A stretch of 64,000 bases of DNA from Microbulbifer sp. TB1203 (GTDB lineage Bacteria; Pseudomonadota; Gammaproteobacteria; Pseudomonadales; Cellvibrionaceae): NCBI RefSeq assembly GCF_030997045.1, contig NZ_CP116899.1, positions 2,806,001-2,870,000 on the forward strand, given 5' to 3'. This document shows positions 26,908 through 36,418 of this stretch, in pieces (within the stretch, counting starts at the first letter, position 1; the number at the start of each line of letters is the position of its first letter). Under the pieces are notes generated by a model. The model had not been told where the DNA came from and made no database searches. It saw nothing but the letters and a program-made list of their open reading frames with translations. The position numbers were made by a program, and so were the translations under genes.

Positions 26908-27000
26908 CGTCATACCGGCGCAGGAACGTCATGCCGGACTTGATCCGGTACCGGTATCCAGTCCAGTGGCTCTGGGTTCCTGCTGCGCCGGTATGACGAA
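26908..27000. repeat. Family A palindromic repeat, long form
   Basis: It starts CGTCATACCGGCGCAGGAA and ends with the inverse TGCGCCGGTATGACGAA, folding into one long hairpin between the M13 peptidase and the LplT-PlsC gene. The rest of 26895-27145 holds no gene. Confidence 0.85.
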
Positions 27001-27145
27001 AACACGGTATAAGGGCGAAGCTTGTGTTCGTCCTTATACCGCGTAACAGATCTGAGCATGTCCCGATTCCAGCCTCCGCTCCCAGCTTAGCCTAGTCCCG
27101 TCTTTTCGCTTACCATAGGGCGATACCATCACAGGGGAGACGCCC

Positions 27146-29029
27146 ATGGCCCACCAGAACCAGTTCCAACTGCTGGCCAGCCGCCGCTTTCTGCCGTTTT
27201 TCCTCACCCAGTTCCTCGGCGCCTTCAACGACAATGTGTTCAAAAGCGCGCTGATGGTGATGATCGCCTTTCGCCTCGCCGCGGATCAGGCCAATGCACT
27301 GAACAACCTGGCCGCGGGGCTGTTTATCCTGCCCTTCTTCCTGTTTTCCGCCACCGCGGGCCAACTGGCGGACAAATACGACAAGAGCCTACTAATCCGG
27401 CGCATCAAGCTGGCGGAAATCGGCATCAGCATGGTGGGCGTGGTGGCGCTGATCAGCGGCAGCAACTCCCTGTGCCTGGTGGTGCTCTTCCTGCTCGGTG
27501 TGCAATCCGCCTTCTTCGGCCCGATCAAGTACGCGATTCTGCCCCAGCATCTGCGCAAATCGGAGCTGGTGGGCGGCAACGCCCTGGTGGAAATGGCCAC
27601 CTTCGTCGCCATTCTCGGCGGCACCATCGTGGGCACCATTCTCTCCGGCGCCAGCGATGCCGGCGGCGGCAGTCAATGGATCGGCGGCCTGATTATCGCT
27701 ATCGCGCTGGTGGGCTATCTCGTATGCCGCGCGATTCCCGGCGCCGCGGCGCCGGTGCCGGAGCTGAAAATCGACCTGAATCCCATCAGCCAGACAACGC
27801 GCATGCTGCGGGAGGTGGTCAAGACACCATCGATCTTCTACGCCATCGTCGGCATCTCCTGGTTCTGGCTGCTGGGTGCCGCCTACCTGACCCAGATACC
27901 GAGTTTCGGCAAAAACGTGCTGGGCGGGGACGAACCGCTGGTTGCCCTGCTGCTGTGCAGTTTTACCATCGGTGTGGCCATCGGCTCGCTGCTGTGTGAA
28001 CGGCTCTCCGGCGGCCGTATCGAACTGGGCCTGGTACCGCTGGGGGCCGCCGGCCTGACCTACGGCGGCATCGCCCTGTCGGTGATCGGCGGCAACCTGT
28101 CGCCGCTGACCGAGGTCTCCCTGGCCGCCTTCTGGGCCAGTCCGGGGGCCAAGGCGTTCCTGCTGCACCTGGCACTGATCGGCGTATTCGGCGGCCTCTA
28201 TATCGTGCCCCTCTACGCGATGATCCAGGAGCGCACCCAAAAAGCCCTGCGCGCGCGGGTGATCGCCGTCACCAACATCATGAACTCAATGTTTATGGTG
28301 ATTTCCGCCCTACTCGGCATCGTATTCCTGAGCCTGCTCGACTTCAGCATCCCGCAGTTCTTTATGGTGATCGCACTGATGAACGCCGCGGTGGCGGTAT
28401 TCGTATTCGCCAAGGTGCCGGAATTCGCCATGCGCCTGCTGGTCTGGCTGCTGTCCCACACCATGTACCGGGTGAATCACGAAGGATTGGATCGGGTACC
28501 CGACGAGGGCCCGGCCATCATCGCCTGCAACCACGTCAGCTATGTGGACGCCCTGCTGCTGGCCGGCGCCGTGCGCCGCCCCATCCGCTTTATCATGTAC
28601 AAGCCGATCTACGAGATTCCGGTGCTGCACTTTATCTTCCGCACCGGCCGCGCCATTCCCATCTGCTCAAAACAGAAAGACCCCGAAGGCTACGAGCGGG
28701 CCTTCGAGGAAATAGAACAGGGTTTAAAGAACGGCGACCTGCTGTGCATCTTCCCCGAGGGCCAGTTGACCAAAGACGGAGAGCTGCAGCCGTTCAAGGC
28801 GGGGATCGAGAAAATCCTCAGCCGCACCCCGGTGCCGGTGGTTCCCATGGCCCTGCGCGGCCTCTGGGGCAGCTTCTTCAGCCACCGCGGCGGAACCGCT
28901 TTTACCACCTGGCCGCGCAGATTCTGGTCGCGGGTCAGCGTGGTGGCCGGCGAACCACTGGATGCGGCGGCGGCCAAGGCCGAGCGCTTGCAGGAGCAGG
29001 TGTTGGGGTTGCGGGGGGAGCAGCGGTGA
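27146..29029 (+). CDS. LplT-like MFS transporter fused to PlsC-like acyltransferase
   Basis: This is a 627-aa protein. Residues 1-430 are an MFS transporter with about 12 helices and the LplT-like start RRFLPFFLTQFLGAFNDNVFK. Residues about 440-627 are a lysophospholipid acyltransferase domain with NHVSYVD (HX4D) and FPEGQLTKDG. It matches the Aas/LplT lysophospholipid salvage system, in which lysophosphatidylethanolamine is flipped inward and re-acylated, but the acyl-ACP synthetase domain found in many fusions is absent. It is a single gene; the ATG follows an AGGGGAGACGCC site. Confidence 0.92.
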   Translation: MAHQNQFQLLASRRFLPFFLTQFLGAFNDNVFKSALMVMIAFRLAADQANALNNLAAGLFILPFFLFSATAGQLADKYDKSLLIRRIKLAEIGISMVGVVALISGSNSLCLVVLFLLGVQSAFFGPIKYAILPQHLRKSELVGGNALVEMATFVAILGGTIVGTILSGASDAGGGSQWIGGLIIAIALVGYLVCRAIPGAAAPVPELKIDLNPISQTTRMLREVVKTPSIFYAIVGISWFWLLGAAYLTQIPSFGKNVLGGDEPLVALLLCSFTIGVAIGSLLCERLSGGRIELGLVPLGAAGLTYGGIALSVIGGNLSPLTEVSLAAFWASPGAKAFLLHLALIGVFGGLYIVPLYAMIQERTQKALRARVIAVTNIMNSMFMVISALLGIVFLSLLDFSIPQFFMVIALMNAAVAVFVFAKVPEFAMRLLVWLLSHTMYRVNHEGLDRVPDEGPAIIACNHVSYVDALLLAGAVRRPIRFIMYKPIYEIPVLHFIFRTGRAIPICSKQKDPEGYERAFEEIEQGLKNGDLLCIFPEGQLTKDGELQPFKAGIEKILSRTPVPVVPMALRGLWGSFFSHRGGTAFTTWPRRFWSRVSVVAGEPLDAAAAKAERLQEQVLGLRGEQR

Positions 29030-29083
29030 GGAGCTGTCGATATCGACTGGCCTCACCGCTAAACCGATTGGTACTGACTTAAT

Positions 29084-29160
29084 TGTAGGATGGGCAAAGC
29101 GAAGCGTGCCCATCAAGGCCGTGGCAGATGGGCAGGCCAATTTTGCGATTTTAAGGATGC
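29084..29160. repeat. Family E repeat (TGTAGGATGGGCAAAGCG type)
   Basis: The hairpin GATGGGCA (29089-29096) / TGCCCATC (29107-29114) is followed by a degenerate second half. A full copy lies at 34082-34161 with both ends complementary. Confidence 0.8.
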
Positions 29161-29161
29161 C

Positions 29162-31897
29162 CTACTGGGACTTGGGCACCTCCACAGTCGCCGAAGCTTC
29201 CGCCGCATTGTCTGAACCGTCCACCGCGGTATAGGTCACCGTGTAGATACGGCCACTGCCTCCCCCGGCGCGCTCGCTACGCAGGCTGAACTCCAGATCG
29301 GCAGTTCCCAGTTCAACGCCGACGATATCCGGCGCGGTATTGCCGTCGCCCTGGCCGTTCTCCGGCTCATTGCTGACTGCCTGGGTGAGTGTGAAATCCA
29401 CTACCGGGCAGTTGTCGGTGGCCACCACCGAGGCCTGGATCGGCACCAGCTTGTGATTGGGCGGCCACAGTGTATCCCGGTCGAGCGCAACATCGATTTC
29501 CGGCGGGGTGTCGTCGACGATCAGCGCCTCGGCAAAATCGCTGGTCGATGTCCCACAGGCATCGGTAGCAGTCACGCTGATCGAAAGCTGCGCCGGCGAG
29601 CTGAGCAAGTCGGAAACCTGCACACTGCCGGTCACATTCACTTGATTGGAGTCAACCTGGACGACGTTGATGGTCGGCGGGCCGAGGGTGAAGTTGTCCA
29701 CGACCTTGAACAGCTCCACCTCCACATCGGCCGCATTCAGCCCGCAACTGTCGACGGCCTCCGCGCTGAACTGCACCGTAAACTCACAGTTGTCATCCAC
29801 GGAACCGCCAGCGGTGCTCACCTGCACCGCGGGCGGCGTATTGAATACGGTCAGGTTTTCGTTGTTGACGTCGAAGAAAATGTTGTCGACCGACTGCAGC
29901 TTGATCCGCCCCTCGCCGCCCAATTGACAGGGCACGGTGAAACTGTCGGCGCCGTCGTTGGCGATGAGCCCGGTCAGCGGCGTATCGAAATTCAGACCGC
30001 CGTCGATGGAGAACAGCGCTTCCACTTGTGGCGCCACCGATCCGCCGCCCACCTGCCAGGTCAGGGGCACCGCGCAGCCGGCTTCCAGCGCACCGCTGTT
30101 GGGAGCGATGATAAAGAAGGGATCGCCCTGTACCTCGATATGCATGCTGTCGTAGGCGACTCCGCCACCGCCCATCAGGTTGTCGCGGGCGATCAGGCGG
30201 AAGTTCAGCTCGCGATCCATTTGCGGCAGTATCTCGCCGCGGCGGACTATATTGTCCAGCAGATCCGGCAAATGCGGCACGGTGCGCGAGGACTCGGCAG
30301 TGGGCGGGACGGAACGAATGATGGGGCCGTCGCCCGGATCGGTATTGATCGGCCGCTGGACCTCGGCGCGATCGAACTGCTCCCAGTTGAACGTCAACGG
30401 CTCGCTGTCCATGCCTGTGCCGGTGAGCATGAACGGCGTCTGGCGCGGGATGGTGTAATCGGGACCTGCGTTCACCGTCGGCGGCGTATTGCCGGTATTG
30501 ACCAGGGTGCCGCAGCTGGCACCGTCGCCGTTGAACACATTGTCGACTATCTCGTCGAAGCTTCGCGAGTGAAAGTAGGAGCCGGCGGGCACCACGCTGG
30601 TATCGACGTTGTCGTTCTGTAGCGGAGGCGGTGGGGGCGGCGGCGGGTCTCCGGCCTGGTCCGCACAATTGCCTCGGTAGGACATGCGCGTAGTGCCGCT
30701 GCCCGGCTCGTAGCCGCTCTCACTGTTGCCTGCCTGGAACTCGTTAAGGGTGCAACTTCCGGCCTGGCCGGTAAAGGTGTGGCGCGCGCCCAACTGGTGG
30801 CCCACCTCGTGCGCCAGCAGGCCGCTGGCGCTGTTAGCACCGTTGTTGCCCATCTTGCCGGCACCGCGCGCCTTTTGATGGTCGGCGAGACAGACAACAT
30901 ACCAGGCACAACCGTTGGCACCGCCACCGCTGCGCGCAGCGAACAGGAAACCCAGGTCGTAGTCGCCCTCCTCGATATCGCCGTTCGCATCGAGATTCTG
31001 CATATTGGTGCGGTTGGCCTGGCGCAGGGTACAGGCGCTGTCGGAGTTGTCGAACGGGTCCGTACCCGGATCGTCGTAGAGCAGGTCCAGGCTGGCCGCG
31101 GCCAGAACCAGACGTACACTCACCTCCGGTTCGAACACGGCATTGGCACCGATAAGATCGACGACCAACGAGAAAATAACACTGAGGTCATTATTGCCGC
31201 GCGCCTGATAGAACTCGCCGGTGGTGGATGCAGCCAGGCGATAGATACGCAGCTGCTCGCCGGCCAGCAATTGTGCGGCATTCGCGACGGCACCGAGCGG
31301 GGCCAGGGGTACCGGGGGAATGTCGCCCTCCCCCATATGGGGATCGTGCTCGATCACATTCGCACCGTCCGTGCGGTTGCGGTCGAGATAGCTCACGTAG
31401 ACTCGCCCGGTGGCCGTCTCTACCGGCTGTATCCACCGTATATCCGGCCCGTCCATCGCGGCCAGGTGCACCCCGTCGGGACCCACCGCGATATGGCCCG
31501 CAACACCCTCGCCGGAAAAGACATAGGTTTTGATCTGCGGAAACTGGCTGGCGAGACTCCCCTCCATCATCTGGCTTTGCGCAACAGAGACCTGGGCAAA
31601 CCGGCCACTCGCGAGGGGTATCCAGAGCTGTACCTGTGGAGGAATTGGACCAAAGTCTTCGCGGGGCGCAGCGGCCAGGAGGGAATCCAGCAGCGCGGCA
31701 TCGAGACTCAGCGCCGTGAATTCCGTGGGGGCACTGTAACGCGGGGGAAATTCGACCTCTTCCAGGATCTGCCACAGATCGTCGGGAGAGTCTCCCGGCA
31801 GCGTGGTCTGCCCCCATACGGGCAAAGAAACGATTATCGTGGAAATCAGCGCAACCAGAAACAGCCGGCGACGCACGATGGACAGGCGGCTAATCAT
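29162..31897 (-). CDS. Secreted reprolysin-type (M12B-like) metalloprotease
   Basis: This is a 911-aa protein with a signal peptide ending near VWGQ. A catalytic domain carries the extended zinc motif HEVGHQLGARH, followed by a Cys-containing region and a Pro-rich stretch (about eight prolines) near residue 415. C-terminal beta-domains follow, including VDDNCEFTVQFSAEAVDSCG and DDTPPEIDVALDRDTLWPPNHKLV, typical of surface or secreted marine proteases. It probably degrades extracellular protein. A GGAG site precedes the ATG at 31897. It is a single gene flanked by repeats. Confidence 0.92.
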   Translation of the reverse strand: MISRLSIVRRRLFLVALISTIIVSLPVWGQTTLPGDSPDDLWQILEEVEFPPRYSAPTEFTALSLDAALLDSLLAAAPREDFGPIPPQVQLWIPLASGRFAQVSVAQSQMMEGSLASQFPQIKTYVFSGEGVAGHIAVGPDGVHLAAMDGPDIRWIQPVETATGRVYVSYLDRNRTDGANVIEHDPHMGEGDIPPVPLAPLGAVANAAQLLAGEQLRIYRLAASTTGEFYQARGNNDLSVIFSLVVDLIGANAVFEPEVSVRLVLAAASLDLLYDDPGTDPFDNSDSACTLRQANRTNMQNLDANGDIEEGDYDLGFLFAARSGGGANGCAWYVVCLADHQKARGAGKMGNNGANSASGLLAHEVGHQLGARHTFTGQAGSCTLNEFQAGNSESGYEPGSGTTRMSYRGNCADQAGDPPPPPPPPLQNDNVDTSVVPAGSYFHSRSFDEIVDNVFNGDGASCGTLVNTGNTPPTVNAGPDYTIPRQTPFMLTGTGMDSEPLTFNWEQFDRAEVQRPINTDPGDGPIIRSVPPTAESSRTVPHLPDLLDNIVRRGEILPQMDRELNFRLIARDNLMGGGGVAYDSMHIEVQGDPFFIIAPNSGALEAGCAVPLTWQVGGGSVAPQVEALFSIDGGLNFDTPLTGLIANDGADSFTVPCQLGGEGRIKLQSVDNIFFDVNNENLTVFNTPPAVQVSTAGGSVDDNCEFTVQFSAEAVDSCGLNAADVEVELFKVVDNFTLGPPTINVVQVDSNQVNVTGSVQVSDLLSSPAQLSISVTATDACGTSTSDFAEALIVDDTPPEIDVALDRDTLWPPNHKLVPIQASVVATDNCPVVDFTLTQAVSNEPENGQGDGNTAPDIVGVELGTADLEFSLRSERAGGGSGRIYTVTYTAVDGSDNAAEASATVEVPKSQ

Positions 31898-32243
31898 TTT
31901 TATTCTCCGGGTGATTTAGGGAAAACAGCGATTGCTTTTATGTAGGTTTTTTCACAAGCCGAGACGGGTAAATACCCGCACAATCGACTTCTGATCCGGA
32001 GATATTAGTTCAGTGAAAGGATTGCAAACCGCAGGGGAAAAATACTCTGACAGAACTGCCAACAGGTACGCCAGAATTGGCGGTGCTATCGTCGCCTGGA
32101 GAATGGGGATAATTTCGGGGGAGAGCCACGCTAACCCAATACGGTTAAGTTAGGGGGAATCTTCCTGTAGGAGCCTGCTTGCAGACGAACAAGAACGTAG
32201 CTCCGTAGCCATTCGCCTGCAAGCAGGCTCTTACAACAATGGC
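31898..32243. repeat. Intergenic region with family D repeat (32166-32236)
   Basis: 32166-32236 begins TGTAGGAGCCTGCTTGCAG and ends with CTGCAAGCAGGCTCTTACAA, a hairpin with a central GAAC/GTAG part. Other family D copies are at 39846-39920 and 41862-41927. The remaining 260 bp hold no gene; the metalloprotease promoter should be here. Confidence 0.75.
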
Positions 32244-33287
32244 TTAACTCAACAGCGTTGACGCCACCTCAATCCGGTACAGACCCTGCCAAGGCTCGAC
32301 GCTGAACCTGACCGGCAGGAACTGCTCGACAAGCCACATCACCGTGCGCGTGTGCTCACTCACCTTCCGCACTGCGAATCGTGAGGTCCCCTGTGCCTGC
32401 GCCGCATAGATCAGCAGTTGGTCGCAGGCATGAATATCAATGGCCGCACCCGCCTCCAGTTCTGCGCGCAGCGCATAGCCGGCGTCTTCCCCCAAACGCT
32501 CGGCCGGTACGCCGCGCTCCGCCACCGTTGCCGCCCCCAGCACGCTGTTTTCGGTTTCGGCGGTCAGCACCAGAGCCCCGCCCGTGCCGAATGCCTCGGT
32601 GTCTCCCAACACTCTGGTTTCAATCTGCACATCGAAATCAGCCAGCACAGAGCGTGCCGCGGCGGCCATGCGCTCGGGGATATGCAGCGGCAGGTGTGCG
32701 ACGTGGGATACACCGCTGATCCGCAGCAACGCGCCGGGCGCCTCCGCCAGCAGCGGCCACGGTGCGCTGCACGGCTCCACCCGCATCTGCACCAGTCCAC
32801 CGCCCTTCGGGTAGTAACCGTGGCGGACCGATTCGACGTGTACCCGGACTCCCATGCGGGCGAGCCAGGGCAGAAAGACCAACCGCAGGTAATCCACCGG
32901 CGGGGCCATCCTCACGTCGGTTCCGCCGGTGATCGACAGGTGCACCGGGCCGTCCGCGTGAAGCGCCACCGGCAACAGTGCTTGCAGCACCAGCACAATG
33001 CTGCCCGCGGTACCGACATCGAAATGGTATTCGCCGCCGCGAATACGGCCCGGCTCGTAGTAAATCTCCGTCGCGCCGAGTTCGGCGCCTTCAAGCGCGC
33101 CGCCACCAACTTCGGCCGCGGCCCGCAGCGCCGTCAGGTGCTGCGCCATCAACCCCGGCTTGGCCCGCCGGGCACGGATATTCCTGAGATGGAGCGGACG
33201 GCCGCTGATTGCGGCCAGGGCCACCGCGTAGCGGCTCAGCTGGCCGCCGCCCTCGCCGAAGCTTCCGTCGATGGCGAACCAGTTCAC
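32244..33287 (-). CDS. rtcA: RNA 3'-terminal phosphate cyclase
   Basis: This 347-aa enzyme converts an RNA 3'-phosphate to a 2',3'-cyclic phosphate with ATP through an enzyme-AMP intermediate. Family signatures: GSFGEGGGQLSRYAVALAAI at the N-terminus, RARRAKPGLMAQHLTALRA, HGYYPKGGG, and the C-terminal catalytic-His segment VSEHTRTVMWLVEQFL. Length matches E. coli RtcA (338 aa). Its ATG overlaps the stop of the DUF72 gene by 4 bases. No RtcB ligase or RtcR activator is adjacent. Confidence 0.96.
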   Translation of the reverse strand: MNWFAIDGSFGEGGGQLSRYAVALAAISGRPLHLRNIRARRAKPGLMAQHLTALRAAAEVGGGALEGAELGATEIYYEPGRIRGGEYHFDVGTAGSIVLVLQALLPVALHADGPVHLSITGGTDVRMAPPVDYLRLVFLPWLARMGVRVHVESVRHGYYPKGGGLVQMRVEPCSAPWPLLAEAPGALLRISGVSHVAHLPLHIPERMAAAARSVLADFDVQIETRVLGDTEAFGTGGALVLTAETENSVLGAATVAERGVPAERLGEDAGYALRAELEAGAAIDIHACDQLLIYAAQAQGTSRFAVRKVSEHTRTVMWLVEQFLPVRFSVEPWQGLYRIEVASTLLS

Positions 33288-33997
33288 CCCAGCAACTCCC
33301 TGAGTTCCAGGGCATTGCGCACGGCGTAGGCGGACTCGTCATTGTCGAAATAAACGTAGGCAGTACTCACCTGCTGATCCCGCAGCCACTCGGCCCAGTC
33401 TTCGAGCACTTCGGAATCGTAGTATCCGCGGTAAGTGTCCACGGGACCGTGCAGGCGCAGGTAGATAAAATCCGCGGTGACCTCCCGCGGGCTGGTAAAG
33501 CCGCCAAGGTCGTACACGCAGAAGGCGACGTTGAAATCCGACAGAATCTCCAGGACCTCGTCGCAGTGCCAGGTCCGGTCGCGCAGCTCGATTACGGCCC
33601 GCAAGCCTTTGGGCAAGACCTCCAGGAAATCCCTCAGCCGATCGGGATTGGCGTGCCAGCGCGGTGGCAATTGAAACAGCAGCGGCCCCAGCTTGTCCCC
33701 CAGCCCTTCGATGGCATCCAGCAGCGGCGGCAGGGTCTCCTCCGGCTCCTTCAGCTTCTTCATATGGGTGATATAGCGGCTCGCCTTGACCGCAAACCGA
33801 AAATCATCGGGAGTAGCATCGCGCCAAGTGGCGAAGTTTTCTGGCGTGGGAAGCCGGTAGAAACTGCGATTGATTTCCACGCTCTTCAAGCGTTCGGCAT
33901 AGAAAGCAAGCCAATGGGGTTCGGCCAGATCCTCGGGATAGAAACGCTCTCGCCAGTGCGGATACACCCAGCCGGACGTGCCTATATGAAATTGCAC
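33284..33997 (-). CDS. DUF72 family protein
   Basis: This is a 237-aa protein with a TIM-barrel-like fold. I chose GTG 33997 because GGGAGGACCAG stands directly before it and the protein then begins VQFHIGTSGWVYPHW, the conserved DUF72 start; the longer frame runs into a family E repeat. Conserved parts include VEINRSFYRLP, FRFAVKASRYITH, LFQLPPRWHAN and ELRDRTWH. The function of this family (YecE) is not established. It is coupled by a 4-base overlap to rtcA. Confidence 0.9.
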   Translation of the reverse strand: MQFHIGTSGWVYPHWRERFYPEDLAEPHWLAFYAERLKSVEINRSFYRLPTPENFATWRDATPDDFRFAVKASRYITHMKKLKEPEETLPPLLDAIEGLGDKLGPLLFQLPPRWHANPDRLRDFLEVLPKGLRAVIELRDRTWHCDEVLEILSDFNVAFCVYDLGGFTSPREVTADFIYLRLHGPVDTYRGYYDSEVLEDWAEWLRDQQVSTAYVYFDNDESAYAVRNALELRELLG

Positions 33998-34081
33998 CTG
34001 GTCCTCCCTCACGGAAGAGAATGGCACTTCAAAACCCACGGACCGGGTCCGGCGCTCCCTGCCCAATCTTCCGGTAGCAAT

Positions 34082-34220
34082 TGTAGGATGGGCAAAGCGA
34101 AGCGTGCCCATCATTGCGGCAGAAGATGGGCACGTCGCTGCACTCCTTTGCCCATCCTACAAGCTGTTTCGAATCGTCATACCGGCGCAGGCCGGTATCC
34201 AGTCTGCGCCCCCTGGGTTC
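34082..34220. repeat. Adjacent family E and family A repeats
   Basis: 34082-34161 is a complete family E element, beginning TGTAGGATGGGCAAAGCG and ending CCCATCCTACA. 34175-34220 is family A (CGTCATACCGGCGCAGGCCGG, then ATCCAGTCTG). Together they fill the space between the DUF72 start and the catalase stop. Confidence 0.85.
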
Positions 34221-35664
34221 AACTACCCCTCACCCCCTTCTCGATCCGGTCGCCAACATCCTTGTCGATATTGCGCCAGTACTCGAAGGCGCGCTTGAGG
34301 ACTTCCTCGGAAACCCCCGCCTTCAAATGGCCCACCACATTGGACACCAGCCGATCCCGCGCCGCATCGTCCATCACCTTGCGCACCAGAGTACCCGGCT
34401 GGCCGAAATCGTCGTCTTCCTCGCGCAGGGTATAGGCCGCGTGCATAAACTCGCCGCTGGCCTCCCACTTCTCCGTATAGGTGTGATTGGCCTCCGGCCC
34501 ACCCTTGGAATTGGGCGCGTAAACCGGGTCGGACACGTTCTCCACCCGCATAAGCCCGTCCTTGCTGTAGCTGTGCACCGGGCACTTGGGCCGGTTCACC
34601 GGGATCTGCTTATAGTTCACGCCCATGCGCGCCCGGTGCGCATCCGCATAGGAAAAGACCCGCGCCAGCAGCATCTTGTCCGGGCTGAAGCCGATGCCGG
34701 GCACAACATTGTTGGGCTCGAACGCGGCCTGCTCGATCTCCGTGTGGAAGTCGGTGGGGTTGCGGTCCAGGGTCAGCCGGCCGACTTCCTGCAGCGGATA
34801 GTCGCCGTGCGGCCACACCTTGGTCAGGTCGAAGGGATTGAAGCGGTAATCCTCCGCCTCCTCGAACGGCATTATCTGCACCTTCAGGGTCCAGCTGGGG
34901 TAATCGCCATTGGCGATAGACTCAAACAAATCGCGGCGGTGGACATCGGCGTCCTCACCCGCTAGGCGATCGGCATCCTCCTGGGTCAGGAAGTCATTGC
35001 CCTGGTCCGTTTTGAAGTGATACTTGATCCAGAAACGCTCGCCCTTGGCATTGACCCACATATAGGTGTGGCTGGAGTAACCGTTCATATGCCGGTAACT
35101 CTTCGGAACACCGCGATCCCCCATCAAAATAGTCACCTGGTGTGCCGACTCCGGCGACAGGGTCCAGAAATCCCACATCATATCGTGATCTCGCAGACCG
35201 GAGTCCGCACGGCGTTTCTGGGAGCGGATAAAGTGCTGGAACTTCATTGGATCGCGGACGAAGAAAACCGGCGTGTTGTTCCCCACCATGTCGTAATTGC
35301 CCTCGGTGGTATAGAACTTCAGCGCAAACCCGCGCGGATCACGCCAGGTATCCGGGCTGCCCCGCTCGCCGGCCACGGTGGAAAAGCGGATCAGCGTATC
35401 CGTCCTGGTACCCGGCTGGAATACCGCCGCCTTGGTATAGGCGCTGACATCCTGTGTCACCTCGAAATAGCCGAAGGCGCCCGATCCCTTGGCATGGGGC
35501 TGCCGCTCCGGAATCCGCTCCCGGTTGAAATTCGCCATCTGCTCGATCAGGTAGTGGTCCTGCAAAAGAACCGGGCCATCCGGCCCGACCGTCAGGGAGT
35601 GCTCGTCACTGGCTACGGGGATACCGGCATCGTTGGTCGTGCGGCTGCGGTCGTCTTTTTTCAC
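34219..35664 (-). CDS. katA: Small-subunit heme catalase
   Basis: This 481-aa clade-3-size catalase lacks a C-terminal flavodoxin-like extension. Active-site His sits in RQPHAKGSGAFGYF, Asn in VGNNTPVFFVRD, and the proximal heme Tyr in ARVFSYADAHRAR. It decomposes hydrogen peroxide in the cytosol. The start is GTG 35664, giving MKKDDRSRTTNDAGIPV, the usual N-terminus. The 123-bp upstream spacer presumably carries the promoter; no OxyR site is assignable by eye. The gene symbol is by similarity only. Confidence 0.96.
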   Translation of the reverse strand: MKKDDRSRTTNDAGIPVASDEHSLTVGPDGPVLLQDHYLIEQMANFNRERIPERQPHAKGSGAFGYFEVTQDVSAYTKAAVFQPGTRTDTLIRFSTVAGERGSPDTWRDPRGFALKFYTTEGNYDMVGNNTPVFFVRDPMKFQHFIRSQKRRADSGLRDHDMMWDFWTLSPESAHQVTILMGDRGVPKSYRHMNGYSSHTYMWVNAKGERFWIKYHFKTDQGNDFLTQEDADRLAGEDADVHRRDLFESIANGDYPSWTLKVQIMPFEEAEDYRFNPFDLTKVWPHGDYPLQEVGRLTLDRNPTDFHTEIEQAAFEPNNVVPGIGFSPDKMLLARVFSYADAHRARMGVNYKQIPVNRPKCPVHSYSKDGLMRVENVSDPVYAPNSKGGPEANHTYTEKWEASGEFMHAAYTLREEDDDFGQPGTLVRKVMDDAARDRLVSNVVGHLKAGVSEEVLKRAFEYWRNIDKDVGDRIEKGVRGS

Positions 35665-35787
35665 GGCGCTGTGTCCTCTGTCACTTAAACCGTCTTTTCC
35701 ATCAGGCGTCAGACAGAGGATACGATAGTGCAGTATTGGAGTCCTTGGAGGGGATTTTGCGCAAATGATTAAATTTTTAATTCTTTA

Positions 35788-36093
35788 CTAATCTCCGCCC
35801 CCTGCATCTCCACCGCCGAAATCTCCACCATGAAGATCCCCACCCCAGGAACCAGAGCAAACATCTTGCCCCGCTGCTTCGCCAGTAGATTTATATTTTG
35901 GAGTGGAATCAGTTATCCCAGAAAAGCAGATCACAGTTATTGCACCCACAACCGGAATAAATAATACGAGCAGACATTGAAGGACTTTTTGTTCTTTTGT
36001 AGCATACTCTGACCGAATGGAGCGATAGATGGCATAAAGATTTAAAGCCATCAACAGGCCAACGGCTAGACACAGAATAAATTCTGTCTTCAT
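35788..36093 (-). CDS. Hypothetical two-helix membrane protein with Gly-rich tail
   Basis: This is a 101-aa protein with two hydrophobic segments (about residues 4-24 and 40-62) and a tail rich in Gly, Asp and Ser ending GGDFGGGDAGGGD. The layout recalls PLDc_N/phosphatidylserine-synthase-like small membrane proteins but no family is certain. Base composition is clearly more AT-rich than neighbouring housekeeping genes. It is the distal member of the cassette-like cluster on this strand; no attC-like palindrome was found between it and katA. Confidence 0.6.
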   Translation of the reverse strand: MKTEFILCLAVGLLMALNLYAIYRSIRSEYATKEQKVLQCLLVLFIPVVGAITVICFSGITDSTPKYKSTGEAAGQDVCSGSWGGDLHGGDFGGGDAGGGD

Positions 36094-36130
36094 AGAAATT
36101 TAACCTTGCCTACAGGGGCACTTGTTCCTC

Positions 36131-36241
36131 TTAACACGCCCTGTCTTGGCTTCTTCGGTTCAGTGAAAGACGGCCATCCTGACAAAGGGGGCAAGGTATT
36201 TTACAGCATAAATTGTAGGTTTCTGGGATAGAGTCATTCAT
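36131..36241 (-). CDS. Possible 36-aa Cys-rich micro-protein
   Basis: ATG 36241 to TAA 36131 encodes a 36-aa peptide with six Cys, five of them in CCKIPCPLC plus a C-terminal Cys; CPLCQDGRL looks like half a zinc ribbon. A weak TAGGG stands about 10 bases upstream. It lies in the long leader of the following hypothetical gene. It is either a real small zinc protein or chance. Confidence 0.25.
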   Translation of the reverse strand: MNDSIPETYNLCCKIPCPLCQDGRLSLNRRSQDRAC

Positions 36242-36261
36242 AATCTGCCCTATTCGGAGTT

Positions 36262-36382
36262 GGCTAACGGCCGATTAGTAGCAGCCGGAGCATACTTAGG
36301 CGGCCGCCACACCTGCATTTTTCGCGGCGGCTACAACTGCTTGTATAAGTGTGAGCACAAGCAATCCCGTCCGATGTTTAGT
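36262..36382 (-). repeat. Degenerate attC-like site (tentative)
   Basis: On the minus strand the segment ends with GCTGCTACTAATCGGCC then GTTAGCC, closely following the usual attC right-end layout. The left arm (from ACTAAAC) pairs only loosely: GCTCACACTTA against GAGCATACTTA, plus GCCGCC/GGCGGC near the centre. TTGGCTAA is repeated directly at 36260 and 36385. Support is weaker than for the two sites further on. Confidence 0.4.
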
Positions 36383-36418
36383 GATTGGCTAAAGCAGGCC
36401 ACCTCGCTGCTGAACAGC

